Origin: an uncultured Faecalicoccus sp.
Lineage (GTDB): Bacteria; Bacillota_I; Bacilli_A; Erysipelotrichales; Erysipelotrichaceae
Length of the DNA: 8,576 bases
Reading direction: 5' to 3'
Assembly: GCA_902497095.1 (NCBI GenBank)
Contig: CABVDD010000057.1
Coordinates: 1 to 8,576 of the forward strand
In this document: positions 1-6,263 of the stretch, piece by piece
Layout: each line of letters opens with the position of its first letter
Numbering within the stretch: position 1 is the first letter of the stretch
The notes under the pieces: generated by a model
The model's input: only the letters and a program-made list of their open reading frames with translations
The model's database searches: none
What the model was told of the DNA's origin: nothing
Made by a program: the position numbers and the translations under genes

Positions 1-1
1 T

Positions 2-121
2 GATCGTATCAATGATCATGCGGTCAATTTGGCTGAAGAAATTGATAAAATTGATGCGACTCTTCATGAAACAATGATGGATGAAAAAATGGTTTCATCT
101 ATGACAGAAGAGAATGCATAA
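2..121 (+). CDS. C-terminal end of a PhoU-domain protein (partial; PhoU or Na/Pi-cotransporter type)
   Basis: Only the last 39 codons are present; the gene begins before the window. The readable tail starts DRINDHAVNLAEEIDK and ends in MTEENA before a TAA stop. The R-I-x-D-H-A-V-N-x-A-E pattern is the hallmark of PhoU helices, where the acidic and histidine side chains sit near a metal cluster. PhoU domains occur as free phosphate regulators and as the cytoplasmic C-terminal part of Na+/phosphate cotransporters of the NptA type. Which of the two this is cannot be decided from the fragment. The remaining residues look like a charged amphipathic helix. A terminator overlapping the stop codon separates this gene from the next one, so it is probably not co-transcribed with the UPF0371 operon. 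Confidence 0.55.
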   Translation, partial: DRINDHAVNLAEEIDKIDATLHETMMDEKMVSSMTEENA

Positions 122-146
122 GGTCGTTAAGTACGACCTTTTTCTT
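120..146 (+). terminator. Intrinsic terminator of the upstream PhoU-domain gene
   Basis: The arms AAGGTCGT (120-127) and ACGACCTT (133-140) form a perfect 8-bp stem around a 5-nt loop, followed by TTTCTTT. The stem begins on the last two bases of the upstream TAA stop, so termination is immediate. Confidence 0.85.
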
Positions 147-167
147 TGTGCATTCAGAGCGTGTATG

Positions 168-176
168 TGATAGAAT
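168..176 (+). promoter_or_regulatory. Probable extended -10 promoter of the UPF0371-udp operon
   Basis: TGATAGAAT combines a TG dinucleotide, one spacer base and TAGAAT, a one-mismatch -10 box in the extended -10 configuration. No good -35 box is seen; the best candidate, TTGTGC at 146-151, has a long 19-bp spacer. The predicted transcript start is near 183, giving a leader of about 20 nt. The site lies just after a terminator and before the first gene of a tightly spaced operon, which supports it. This is inferred from sequence alone. Confidence 0.5.
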
Positions 177-191
177 AAACATTGAAAATTT

Positions 192-197
192 GAGGTG
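192..197 (+). promoter_or_regulatory. Ribosome-binding site that fixes the UPF0371 start at 204
   Basis: GAGGTG lies 6 nt before ATG 204. The longer open frame would start at the GTG inside this motif (195), which is therefore the ribosome-binding site rather than the start codon. Starting at 204 also gives MKIGFDN, the N-terminus typical of the family. Confidence 0.85.
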
Positions 198-203
198 AAA
201 TAC

Positions 204-1664
204 ATGAAAATTGGATTTGACAATCAGAAATATCTGGCCATGCAGTCAGAACATATAAAAGAAAGAATCGGACAGTTTGGCGATAAGTTGTATTTAGAAT
301 TTGGCGGGAAGCTTTTTGATGACTATCATGCTTCCAGAGTTTTACCAGGATTTGAACCTGACAGCAAGCTGCAAATGCTGATGCAGTTAAAAGATCAGGC
401 AGAAATTGTAATCGTGATTTCTGCCAAAGACATTCAACAAAATAAAGTGCGTCAGGATCTGGGAATTACTTATCAGGAAGATGTTCTTCGTTTGATCAAA
501 GAATTTCGCAAGGTTGGTTTGTTTGTAGGCAGTGTTGTCATTACACAATATACAGGACAAGATCTGGCAGACAGTTTTAAACAAAAATTAAAACGTCGAA
601 AGATCAACTGTTATTATCATTACTATATAGATGGCTATCCTACAAATACACAAAAAATTATCTCAAAAGATGGCTTTGGCAAAAATGATTATATCAAGAC
701 AGAACGTCCGTTAGTTGTTGTGACGGCACCAGGACCAGGTTCTGGAAAAATGGCAACTTGTCTATCTCAACTTTATCATGATCATGTGCATGGCATAAAA
801 GCTGGATATGCAAAATATGAAACGTTTCCAATCTGGAATCTTCCATTGAACCATCCGGTCAATTTAGCTTATGAAGCTGCCACAGCAGATTTGAATGATG
901 TGAATATGATCGACCCTTTCCATTTGGAAGCCTATGATAAAGTTACGGTAAATTATAACCGTGATATTGAAATCTTCCCTGTTTTACGTAATATTTTTGA
1001 AGCAATCTATGGTCAAAGTCCATATAAATCTCCAACAGATATGGGAGTGAATATGGCTGGTTTCTGCATTAGTGATGATGAAGCATGCTGCCAGGCCAGT
1101 AAACAAGAAATTATACGACGATACTTTAATTCAAAAACACGATGGATTCGTGAACAGTGCAAGGAAGAAGAAGTACATAAACAGGAAATGGTCATGAAAC
1201 AAGCCGGTGTTCAAGAAGAAGATCGCAAATGTGTAGTGGCAGCTCGTCAAAAAGAAAAAGAATCTCATTCTTTCAGTGGTGCTTTGGAACTGGCCGATGG
1301 TACGATCGTTACAGGCAAGACTACCCATTTAATGGGTGCTTGCTCTTCTGTGTTGATGAATGCGATCAAACATTTAGCTGGTATCGAAGATGATGCCTTA
1401 TTGATTGAACCAGAAGCGTTTGGTCCTATTCAAAAATTGAAGACAAAATATTTAGGTAGTGTCAATCCAAGGCTTCATACCAATGAAATTTTGATTGCGC
1501 TAAGTTTGAGCGCCCAGTCAAATCCACTTGCCCAAAAAGCTATGGAGCAGTTAAAATTATTAAAGGGAACACAAGCGCATATCACATGCGATGTGGCTCA
1601 TGTAGATGCTTCTGTATATTCTAATTTAGGTATTCAAATCACTTTTGAAGCAGAAAAACATTAG
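204..1664 (+). CDS. UPF0371 / DUF1846 family protein
   Basis: A 486-residue protein recognised as UPF0371/DUF1846, close to the family's usual length of about 500. Family-like blocks include the N-terminal MKIGFDNQKYLxxQSEHIKERI, the LYLEFGGKLFDDYHASRVLPGF stretch near residues 29-50, the VIVISAKDI strand near 69-77, and a glycine-rich APGPGSGKM loop at 175-183 followed by a YAKYETFPIWNLPLNHPVN segment. A charged, probably helical region lies near 305-355, and the C-terminal part carries the TGKTTHLMGACSSVLMNAIKHLAGI block near 370-394. The glycine loop looks suited to phosphate or nucleotide binding but is not a canonical Walker A, since K is followed by M. Some databases label members 'ATP-dependent Zn protease' without real support, and I see no HEXXH motif here. 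The biochemical role is unknown. It is probably cytoplasmic, with no signal peptide or membrane segment. It is the first gene of an operon ending in uridine phosphorylase, which weakly hints at nucleotide-linked metabolism. Confidence 0.9.
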   Translation: MKIGFDNQKYLAMQSEHIKERIGQFGDKLYLEFGGKLFDDYHASRVLPGFEPDSKLQMLMQLKDQAEIVIVISAKDIQQNKVRQDLGITYQEDVLRLIKEFRKVGLFVGSVVITQYTGQDLADSFKQKLKRRKINCYYHYYIDGYPTNTQKIISKDGFGKNDYIKTERPLVVVTAPGPGSGKMATCLSQLYHDHVHGIKAGYAKYETFPIWNLPLNHPVNLAYEAATADLNDVNMIDPFHLEAYDKVTVNYNRDIEIFPVLRNIFEAIYGQSPYKSPTDMGVNMAGFCISDDEACCQASKQEIIRRYFNSKTRWIREQCKEEEVHKQEMVMKQAGVQEEDRKCVVAARQKEKESHSFSGALELADGTIVTGKTTHLMGACSSVLMNAIKHLAGIEDDALLIEPEAFGPIQKLKTKYLGSVNPRLHTNEILIALSLSAQSNPLAQKAMEQLKLLKGTQAHITCDVAHVDASVYSNLGIQITFEAEKH

Positions 1665-1673
1665 GAGGTCAAT

Positions 1674-1964
1674 ATGTCAAAATCCATTCCATCCAGTGGT
1701 GCCGGTGCCGTTCGTGTCATGTTGAAGAACAAAAAAGACATACACTTTGAACAACAGTCAAAAAAGGCAAATGAAGAAAGAACAAGTTACTTATACGATA
1801 TTTTTTATGAAAATGTGACAGGGACTTTAAATATGTCAGTCGTTGATGGTGACATTCGCATTGCGGCTTTAAATTTAAGCCTGGGTAAGGTCATTACTTT
1901 AGAGAATGATCAAAATTTAAAAAAATTCTGTCGATACATCCTGGAGCAAGATGGCCAATGTTAG
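1674..1964 (+). CDS. Small conserved-looking protein of unknown function (96 aa)
   Basis: I do not recognise this protein. It has an excellent AGGAGG ribosome-binding site (1663-1668) that overlaps the stop codon of the UPF0371 gene, with ATG 5 nt further on, so translation is clearly coupled. The N-terminus is low in complexity (SKSIPSSGAGAV) and is followed by a charged stretch to about residue 38. A compact segment comes next (YLYDIFYENVTGTLNMSVVDGDIRIAALNLSLGKVITLE), which looks like alternating beta strands, and then a helix (NLKKFCRYILEQ). There is no signal peptide or membrane segment. The acid- and lysine-rich composition suggests a soluble cytoplasmic protein. Its 3' end overlaps the next gene by 7 nt. 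The close spacing on both sides makes it a real gene, probably acting with its neighbours, but no function can be claimed. Confidence 0.75.
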   Translation: MSKSIPSSGAGAVRVMLKNKKDIHFEQQSKKANEERTSYLYDIFYENVTGTLNMSVVDGDIRIAALNLSLGKVITLENDQNLKKFCRYILEQDGQC

Positions 1965-2257
1965 TTCGTTTACATGTGGTTGTTGATACGGAAGAAAAAA
2001 GCATAGAAGAAGAAATCAAAGAAGAACTGTTATCCTATTGTCCTTCTATGTCTTTTTCTCCTTCCAGAGAGCAGCCTTCTTTGATGCATTGTATCGAGTT
2101 TTATACAACGGCGCAGATGGAAAAGGAACAGGCTGAGCATCTTCGACAAAAGTTAAACAATGATTGGGATGGCGATTTTGATGATTGTGATGCCTATGGC
2201 TTTAATACCATTATGTTTCATCCTCATGTTTACTACATTCAATTTCAAATACAGTAG
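1958..2257 (+). CDS. Small acidic protein of unknown function (99 aa), overlapping the preceding gene
   Basis: I do not recognise this protein. It starts at ATG 1958, inside the last codons of the preceding gene (7-nt overlap). The only ribosome-binding site is a weak GGAG about 11 nt upstream, so translation probably depends on ribosomes finishing the upstream gene. The protein is acidic, with an N-terminal strand (VRLHVVVDT), a glutamate-rich helix (EKSIEEEIKEELLSY), a second strand (SLMHCIEFYTT), a helix (AEHLRQKLNNDW) and a C-terminal strand (YYIQFQIQ). This strand-helix-strand-helix-strand order resembles small alpha/beta folds of ferredoxin-like type. That reading is inference from pattern only. 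A DWDGDFDDCDAYG acidic stretch near 70-82 could bind a metal, but this is speculative. There is no signal peptide or membrane helix. Confidence 0.72.
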   Translation: MLVRLHVVVDTEEKSIEEEIKEELLSYCPSMSFSPSREQPSLMHCIEFYTTAQMEKEQAEHLRQKLNNDWDGDFDDCDAYGFNTIMFHPHVYYIQFQIQ

Positions 2258-2265
2258 GTGCGTTT

Positions 2266-3051
2266 ATGATTGATTATACACAAGGAGCCGGAGTGCAATA
2301 TCATATCGGTGTTTGCGAAGAAGATATTGGGAAATATGTTTTCTTAACAGGGGATCCAGGACGAGTACAAGAAGTCGCAAAGTATCTTCGAAATGTACGT
2401 TTTGTGCAAAGAAATCGAGAATTTGTTACGTATACCGGATTTATAAATGAAACAAAAGTCAGTGTCGTATCCACTGGTATTGGAGGTCCATCTACTGCCA
2501 TTGCCGTGGAAGAATTAGTTCGCTGCAAGGCGCATACTTTTTTACGCCTGGGAACATGTGGTGGTATGGCTTTGGATGTCCAGGGTGGAGATCTATGTAT
2601 TGCAAATGGTGCCATACGTGCCGAAGGAACCAGTAAAGAGTATGCACCTATAGAATTTCCGGCAGTTCCGGATTTTTCCGTATTACAGGCACAAGTGCAA
2701 AGCGCTCAGAAATTATCACTGCGTTTTCATGTAGGAGTAGCTCACTGCAAGGATAGTTTTTATGGTCAGCACGAGCCGCAAAAATCTCCGGTAGGCCAAC
2801 GTCTTATCGAGAACTGGCAGGCTTATTGTGATTTAGGTACGATTTGTTCTGAAATGGAAAGCAGTACATTGTTTATCGTTTCTCAGGCAAAACATGTTCG
2901 ATCGGGTGCTATGTTTATGGCTATTGCCAATCAGGAACGAGCTAAACAAGGACTTTCGAATCCGCAAGATCACGATCTGCATCCTATGTTTTCCTGTGCG
3001 GTGGAAACTATGCGTACTTTGATTGCCCATGATAAAAAAAGGGAAGTTTAA
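2266..3051 (+). CDS. udp: Uridine phosphorylase (nucleoside phosphorylase-I family)
   Basis: It catalyses phosphorolysis of uridine to uracil and ribose-1-phosphate in pyrimidine salvage, in the cytoplasm. At 261 residues it is close to the family length (E. coli Udp, 253). Visible motifs are GDPGR (29-33) for phosphate binding, NREF (50-53), STGIGGPSTAIAVEE (69-83) and RLGTCGG (94-100), whose R94 and T97 match the phosphate- and ribose-contacting R91 and T94 of E. coli. KDSFYGQHEP (162-171) forms the base-binding loop, and SEMES (195-199) holds the ribose-binding Glu-Met-Glu. The loop has Q-H-E where E. coli has Q-E-R, and ANQER near 221-225 replaces VNRTQ. I recall this pattern from Firmicutes homologues, so a shift in nucleoside preference is possible. 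An AGGTG ribosome-binding site overlapping the upstream stop sits 5 nt before the ATG. The last codons (KKRE) are encoded by the A-tract and hairpin arm of the opposing gene's terminator. The stop codon overlaps that gene's stop codon. It is the last gene of the operon. Confidence 0.9.
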   Translation: MIDYTQGAGVQYHIGVCEEDIGKYVFLTGDPGRVQEVAKYLRNVRFVQRNREFVTYTGFINETKVSVVSTGIGGPSTAIAVEELVRCKAHTFLRLGTCGGMALDVQGGDLCIANGAIRAEGTSKEYAPIEFPAVPDFSVLQAQVQSAQKLSLRFHVGVAHCKDSFYGQHEPQKSPVGQRLIENWQAYCDLGTICSEMESSTLFIVSQAKHVRSGAMFMAIANQERAKQGLSNPQDHDLHPMFSCAVETMRTLIAHDKKREV

Positions 3052-3058
3052 CCTTCCC
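3034..3058 (-). terminator. Intrinsic terminator of the minus-strand nnr gene, inside the udp 3' end
   Basis: Read on the minus strand, GGGAAG (3058-3053) and CTTCCC (3046-3041) form a 6-bp GC-rich stem around a 6-nt loop, followed by seven T (3040-3034). The loop contains the nnr stop codon, and the stem plus T-run lie in the last codons of udp. On the plus strand no T-run follows, so it should act in the minus direction only. Confidence 0.8.
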
Positions 3059-4553
3059 GCAATGATTGAAAGACAAAAGGAATTTGATGAATCAGATCCT
3101 CCGGCATAAAGCAGGCAGGATCTTTTTTTTGGATGGCACAGCTATTATGTATATACACGCCAACACTGGCTGCTTGAAACGCATCACGGCATTGACCATA
3201 TATTCCCGCAATGATACCGCATAATATGTCACCGCTGCCGCCTTTGGCTAGGGCGGAATTTGGCTGATTTAAAACATACATTTGATCTTGATGTCCAATC
3301 AGAGTAAAATCCGATTTTAAAACCATTGTACAATTTGGATATTTTTCACAAAAATCTTGTACTGTCTTAAAAGGATCATTTAAGATTTCTGATATACTTT
3401 TTTGACAAAGATATGTCATTTCTTTGATATGAGGGGTCAAGATGATTGGAAAATCTTGTTTTAAAAGTTCGGGATGTTCACGAATACCCCAGCAGGCATC
3501 GGCATCTAAAAGTGTACATGTAGAAAGTTGTAAAGCTTTTTGTACTAGTGCTTTTGTACTTTCATTTTTACCCATACCATTTCCTATTGTCACAATATCA
3601 TATTTTCTTTCTTCTTGTGATAAAGAAGAAAGTGCTTCTAATGAAAAATATCCTTCGTGATCTTTACCGGTCTTTAACATGGCAAATTCCATTTTTTGTG
3701 CCAGGATATCATGAATACAATCTGGTACTAAGCAGGTGAGTGTACCAATTCCGCTTTTATAACAAGCTTTGGCAGCCATGGTAATGGCTCCATGCATTGA
3801 ATAAGATCCACCAATCATCAAAGCCTTGCCAAAGTCTCCTTTATGACTGTGATCTAAACGTTTTGGAAGAAGTTGTACTGCTTGTTTTTGATCTAGTAAT
3901 ACAGCGGTTTTTAAATTTTCATGTATGTTTTGTGGTATTCCAATGGGAATACATTCCAATTTAGAACATACTTTTTTTCCTTCATTGATCAAAAGACCGG
4001 TTTTGATACAATCTAAACAAAGGGTTAGATCACTGTTTATACAGGTGTTAAGAATCTTGCCGGTGCTCGCATCCAAACCACTGTTGATATCGATCGATAT
4101 AACCATGGCTTTGGATGAATTTGCGGCATCGATCAAGGTCTTATAGTTTCCTTCTACAGGACGTGATAGACCATTTCCAAATAAGGCATCGATGATGATA
4201 TCCGCTTTTTGAATAGAGCTTAAAGTTTCTTCAAAGGATAAAAATTGAACAGCTTCATTTTTTTGAAGCATATCCCATTGTATTTTCTCATCTACAGACA
4301 TAATAGAAGGATTTGGTGCATATACCAAACAGTTTCTGTTTAATAAGCGCGCAATGGCCAAGCCATCACCGCCATTGTTTCCCGGTCCACACAGTATTAC
4401 AACCGTATTTTTTGGCTGCATATAATCTTGAATGATCTTGGTGCAGCCTATGGCAGCATGTTCCATCAAGAGCAAAGAAGGAATGTTATATTCATGAATG
4501 GCCTGCTGATCGGCCAAACGAGCTTGTATAGCTGTACAAATTGTTGTTTTCAT
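3048..4553 (-). CDS. nnr: Bifunctional NAD(P)HX repair enzyme (epimerase / ADP-dependent dehydratase)
   Basis: It repairs hydrated NADH and NADPH. The N-terminal epimerase domain (about 1-215, YjeF_N/NnrE) interconverts R- and S-NAD(P)HX, and the C-terminal ribokinase-like domain (about 225-501, NnrD) dehydrates the S form using ADP. Visible in the epimerase domain are IPSLLLMEHAA (24-34), GPGNNGGDGLAIARLL (56-71), ALFGNGLSRPVEG (123-135) and SIDINSGLDASTG (153-165). The dehydratase domain shows HKGDFGKALMIGGS (237-250), ILTPHIKEM (371-379) and NSALAKGGSGDILCGIIAG (432-450), with the GGSGD catalytic and anion-binding loop intact. The 501-residue length is normal for the fused form. The ATG at 4553 is supported by homology: the epimerase domain normally begins about this many residues before IPSLLLMEHAA. 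No Shine-Dalgarno sequence precedes it. The gene stands alone, convergent with udp and divergent from the flippase operon. The P-to-N change in SIDINSG and K in TPHIKE fit my recollection of Firmicutes versions, so I do not treat them as defects. Confidence 0.93.
   Translation of the reverse strand: MKTTICTAIQARLADQQAIHEYNIPSLLLMEHAAIGCTKIIQDYMQPKNTVVILCGPGNNGGDGLAIARLLNRNCLVYAPNPSIMSVDEKIQWDMLQKNEAVQFLSFEETLSSIQKADIIIDALFGNGLSRPVEGNYKTLIDAANSSKAMVISIDINSGLDASTGKILNTCINSDLTLCLDCIKTGLLINEGKKVCSKLECIPIGIPQNIHENLKTAVLLDQKQAVQLLPKRLDHSHKGDFGKALMIGGSYSMHGAITMAAKACYKSGIGTLTCLVPDCIHDILAQKMEFAMLKTGKDHEGYFSLEALSSLSQEERKYDIVTIGNGMGKNESTKALVQKALQLSTCTLLDADACWGIREHPELLKQDFPIILTPHIKEMTYLCQKSISEILNDPFKTVQDFCEKYPNCTMVLKSDFTLIGHQDQMYVLNQPNSALAKGGSGDILCGIIAGIYGQCRDAFQAASVGVYIHNSCAIQKKDPACFMPEDLIHQIPFVFQSLREG
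3094..3130 (+). terminator. Intrinsic terminator of the UPF0371-udp operon, inside the nnr coding sequence
   Basis: AGATCCT (3094-3100) pairs with AGGATCT (3117-3123), and the last base of that arm starts an eight-T run (3123-3130). The 16-nt loop can itself pair further (CC 3101-3102 with GG 3114-3115, GC 3104-3105 with GC 3111-3112). It lies 43 nt beyond the udp stop. On the other strand the same bases encode the C-terminal KKDPACF segment of the nnr product. Confidence 0.75.
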
Positions 4554-4559
4554 AATTTA

Positions 4560-4565
4560 AGTATA
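4560..4565 (-). promoter_or_regulatory. Putative -10 box for nnr, placing the transcript start at the start codon
   Basis: On the minus strand TATACT lies 6 nt before the nnr ATG. A start about 7 nt downstream of the box would fall on or next to the A of ATG, which implies a leaderless message. No convincing -35 is seen at 16-18 bp; a T-tract (4584-4577) lies in the spacer region. The promoter is inferred and unsupported by any second element. Confidence 0.4.
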
Positions 4566-4604
4566 GTGCAAAAGATAAAAAAAAGCTTGTATTTTTCATG
4601 CGTA

Positions 4605-4613
4605 TGATATAAT
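4605..4613 (+). promoter_or_regulatory. Extended -10 promoter of the flippase-mnmG-divIC operon
   Basis: TGATATAAT is a perfect extended -10 element. A partial -35 (TTGTAT, 4587-4592) lies 15 bp upstream. The predicted transcript start is near 4620, giving a leader of about 24 nt that contains the GGAGGTG ribosome-binding site. The element sits in the 90-bp divergent gap and faces away from the nnr promoter. Confidence 0.75.
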
Positions 4614-4630
4614 GAATTCTAATTGGAATG

Positions 4631-4637
4631 GGAGGTG
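4631..4637 (+). promoter_or_regulatory. Ribosome-binding site that fixes the flippase start at 4644
   Basis: GGAGGTG lies 6 nt before ATG 4644. The open frame extends back to a TTG at 4623, but that codon lies upstream of this site, next to the predicted transcript start, and has no site of its own. An out-of-frame ATG at 4639 is too close to the motif and opens only 14 codons. Confidence 0.85.
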
Positions 4638-4643
4638 CATGGA

Positions 4644-6260
4644 ATGCAGGAATCATCAAAAATCAAAAAGTCGATCATATTAAGTGGCTTGGTAGGAACC
4701 GGTGGTATGTTTATCGCCAAACTTATTGGGATCGTCTATGCTATTCCTTTTTCCAGCATTTTAGGATCTGATGTCTACATGGGCATTTATGGTCAAGCTT
4801 ATAATATTTATTCATATGTATTGAGTGTTTTTACGGCCGGTTTTCCGTTTGCGATTGCGACTTTGGTAGCTCGCTATACCGTATTAAAAGATGCGCATAC
4901 CGTTTTGTTGATTCGAAAAATAGCGTTTGTGGCACTGGCGTTGATGGGCTTTGCGGGCATGCTTTTGATGTTTGGCCTATCCGGTATTTTAGCTCCTTTG
5001 ATGGTAGCGCAAAGCAGCGATGTCATGGCTCGTTCTTTACAAATTTTATCGTTAGCTATTTTCTTTGTGCCGGTGTTATCCGCATTACGAGGTTTTTATC
5101 AGGGACGTAAAGAAATGGAACAATATGCTTTTTCACAAGCGTTTGAACAAGTGTTCCGTGTTGGTTTTTTATTGTCCATTTCTTGTTTATTCGTCTATGT
5201 TTTAGGTTTGGAAAGAAAATGGGCTTTGTATGTTTCCGTTTTCTCAACTTCGGTTGCGGCCATAGCTGCTATCGTACAGTTTTTGGTGTTTGATAAACAC
5301 AAGAAACAAGAAATTCTTTTAGAAAGCCAGGCACAGACAAAAACTGGTATTTCACAGAAAAAAATTGCCAAAGAAATGTTTATCTTGGCAATTCCATATA
5401 TGATTTCTGCGATTTTTGGATACTCGCAACAAATCTTTAATGCGATTCTTTTACCAACCGGTCTTCATCTGCATCAGTATGATGAAGCAACTATTTCAAC
5501 GATTATTTCCGCAACAAACTATGTAGGCGTCAAGATCACTGCGATTCCAATGATCTTAGCACCTGGTTTTACAGCTGCCATCATTCCGCATATTACAGAA
5601 GCACTGACGCGAAAAGACTGGACAAAGACAAGAAAAAATGTTGTGGATTGTTTAAATGTTGTGCTGACGATTGGTATTCCTGTGGCATTCTGTATCTTTT
5701 TGTATGCCGGGCCAATCAACTATACATTATTCTATACAGAAAATTTAGATATGAGTTCTTATGTTTTGTCCTGGCTTTCTATTGAAGGCTTTTTAGGAAC
5801 CATTTCTCCAGTAACGACCAATTTGATGATGGCCTTGGGATTAAAAAGAACATCTTTACGTAGAATGATGATTTCTACGATCATCAAAGGCGTTTTGATG
5901 GTTCCATTAACCGCAATCTTTGGTTTTGCGGGTAGCGTACTGACTTCCATTGTAGGTGATGGTTATTTAATTATATACAATTTAAAAGAAGTGCGTTCTG
6001 TATATCAGATACGTTTTCATAAAACACTGCAGATCATTTCACGACTTTTAATAGTGATCGCATCCATGTTTATCGTATGCACAGTTTTAAATTGGATAGG
6101 ACTTCATGGTGTGGATGGTTCAAAATGGATAGCCTTTATCAAAATGGCTTTCAATGGATTATTGACAGTAGGTGTTGGTGTTGTGGTTGCCTGTTATCTG
6201 CGTTTGCCACAGGTTGTTTTTCACATTCGTATACATTTACCACGTAGAAAAGAGGTATGA
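4644..6260 (+). CDS. Lipid II / oligosaccharide flippase-like membrane protein (MurJ/SpoVB/YabM type, MOP superfamily)
   Basis: A 538-residue integral membrane protein with about 14 predicted helices, the architecture of MOP-superfamily flippases that move undecaprenyl-linked sugars across the membrane. Family-like blocks near the N-terminus are ILSGLVGTGGMFIAKLIGIVYAIPF, GIYGQAYNIYSYVLSVFTAGFPFAIATLVARY (about 47-78), and SALRGFYQGRKEMEQYAFSQAFEQVFRV (about 146-173). The last matches the 'LRGYFQG...SQ..EQ..RV' signature of the SpoVB/YtgP/YabM branch. A lysine-rich cytoplasmic loop (near 217-243) separates the two halves. Length agrees with B. subtilis MurJ/YtgP (544). Substrate is not provable from sequence. 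It could be the lipid II flippase (MurJ) or a YabM-like paralogue. The downstream divIC recalls the B. subtilis yabM...divIC cluster and slightly favours the latter as a positional match. It is first in an operon with mnmG, whose start lies 3 nt after this stop. Confidence 0.87.
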   Translation: MQESSKIKKSIILSGLVGTGGMFIAKLIGIVYAIPFSSILGSDVYMGIYGQAYNIYSYVLSVFTAGFPFAIATLVARYTVLKDAHTVLLIRKIAFVALALMGFAGMLLMFGLSGILAPLMVAQSSDVMARSLQILSLAIFFVPVLSALRGFYQGRKEMEQYAFSQAFEQVFRVGFLLSISCLFVYVLGLERKWALYVSVFSTSVAAIAAIVQFLVFDKHKKQEILLESQAQTKTGISQKKIAKEMFILAIPYMISAIFGYSQQIFNAILLPTGLHLHQYDEATISTIISATNYVGVKITAIPMILAPGFTAAIIPHITEALTRKDWTKTRKNVVDCLNVVLTIGIPVAFCIFLYAGPINYTLFYTENLDMSSYVLSWLSIEGFLGTISPVTTNLMMALGLKRTSLRRMMISTIIKGVLMVPLTAIFGFAGSVLTSIVGDGYLIIYNLKEVRSVYQIRFHKTLQIISRLLIVIASMFIVCTVLNWIGLHGVDGSKWIAFIKMAFNGLLTVGVGVVVACYLRLPQVVFHIRIHLPRRKEV

Positions 6261-6263
6261 TCC

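Noticed and set aside
195..203. GTG at 195 as the start of the UPF0371 gene
   Set aside because: The GTG is part of the GAGGTG ribosome-binding site for ATG 204, and family N-termini begin at MKIGFDN.
726..755. Canonical Walker A ATPase motif in the UPF0371 protein
   Set aside because: GPGSGKM lacks the correctly spaced first glycine and the S/T after lysine, and no Walker B is evident, so ATPase activity is not claimed.
1013..1328. Minus-strand open frames inside the UPF0371 gene
   Set aside because: Phe- and Cys-rich translations typical of the reverse complement of a Lys/Glu-rich gene, with no start signals.
3442..4146. Plus-strand open frames opposite the nnr gene
   Set aside because: They are antisense to well-conserved motifs of both nnr domains, lack ribosome-binding sites and have no recognisable protein character.
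4623..4643. TTG at 4623 as the flippase start
   Set aside because: It lies upstream of the GGAGGTG site and next to the predicted transcript start, with no ribosome-binding site of its own; ATG 4644 is ideally spaced.
4639..4683. 14-codon leader-peptide reading frame overlapping the flippase start
   Set aside because: Its ATG is only a few bases from the ribosome-binding motif, the peptide has no recognisable attenuation features, and it overlaps the real start out of frame.
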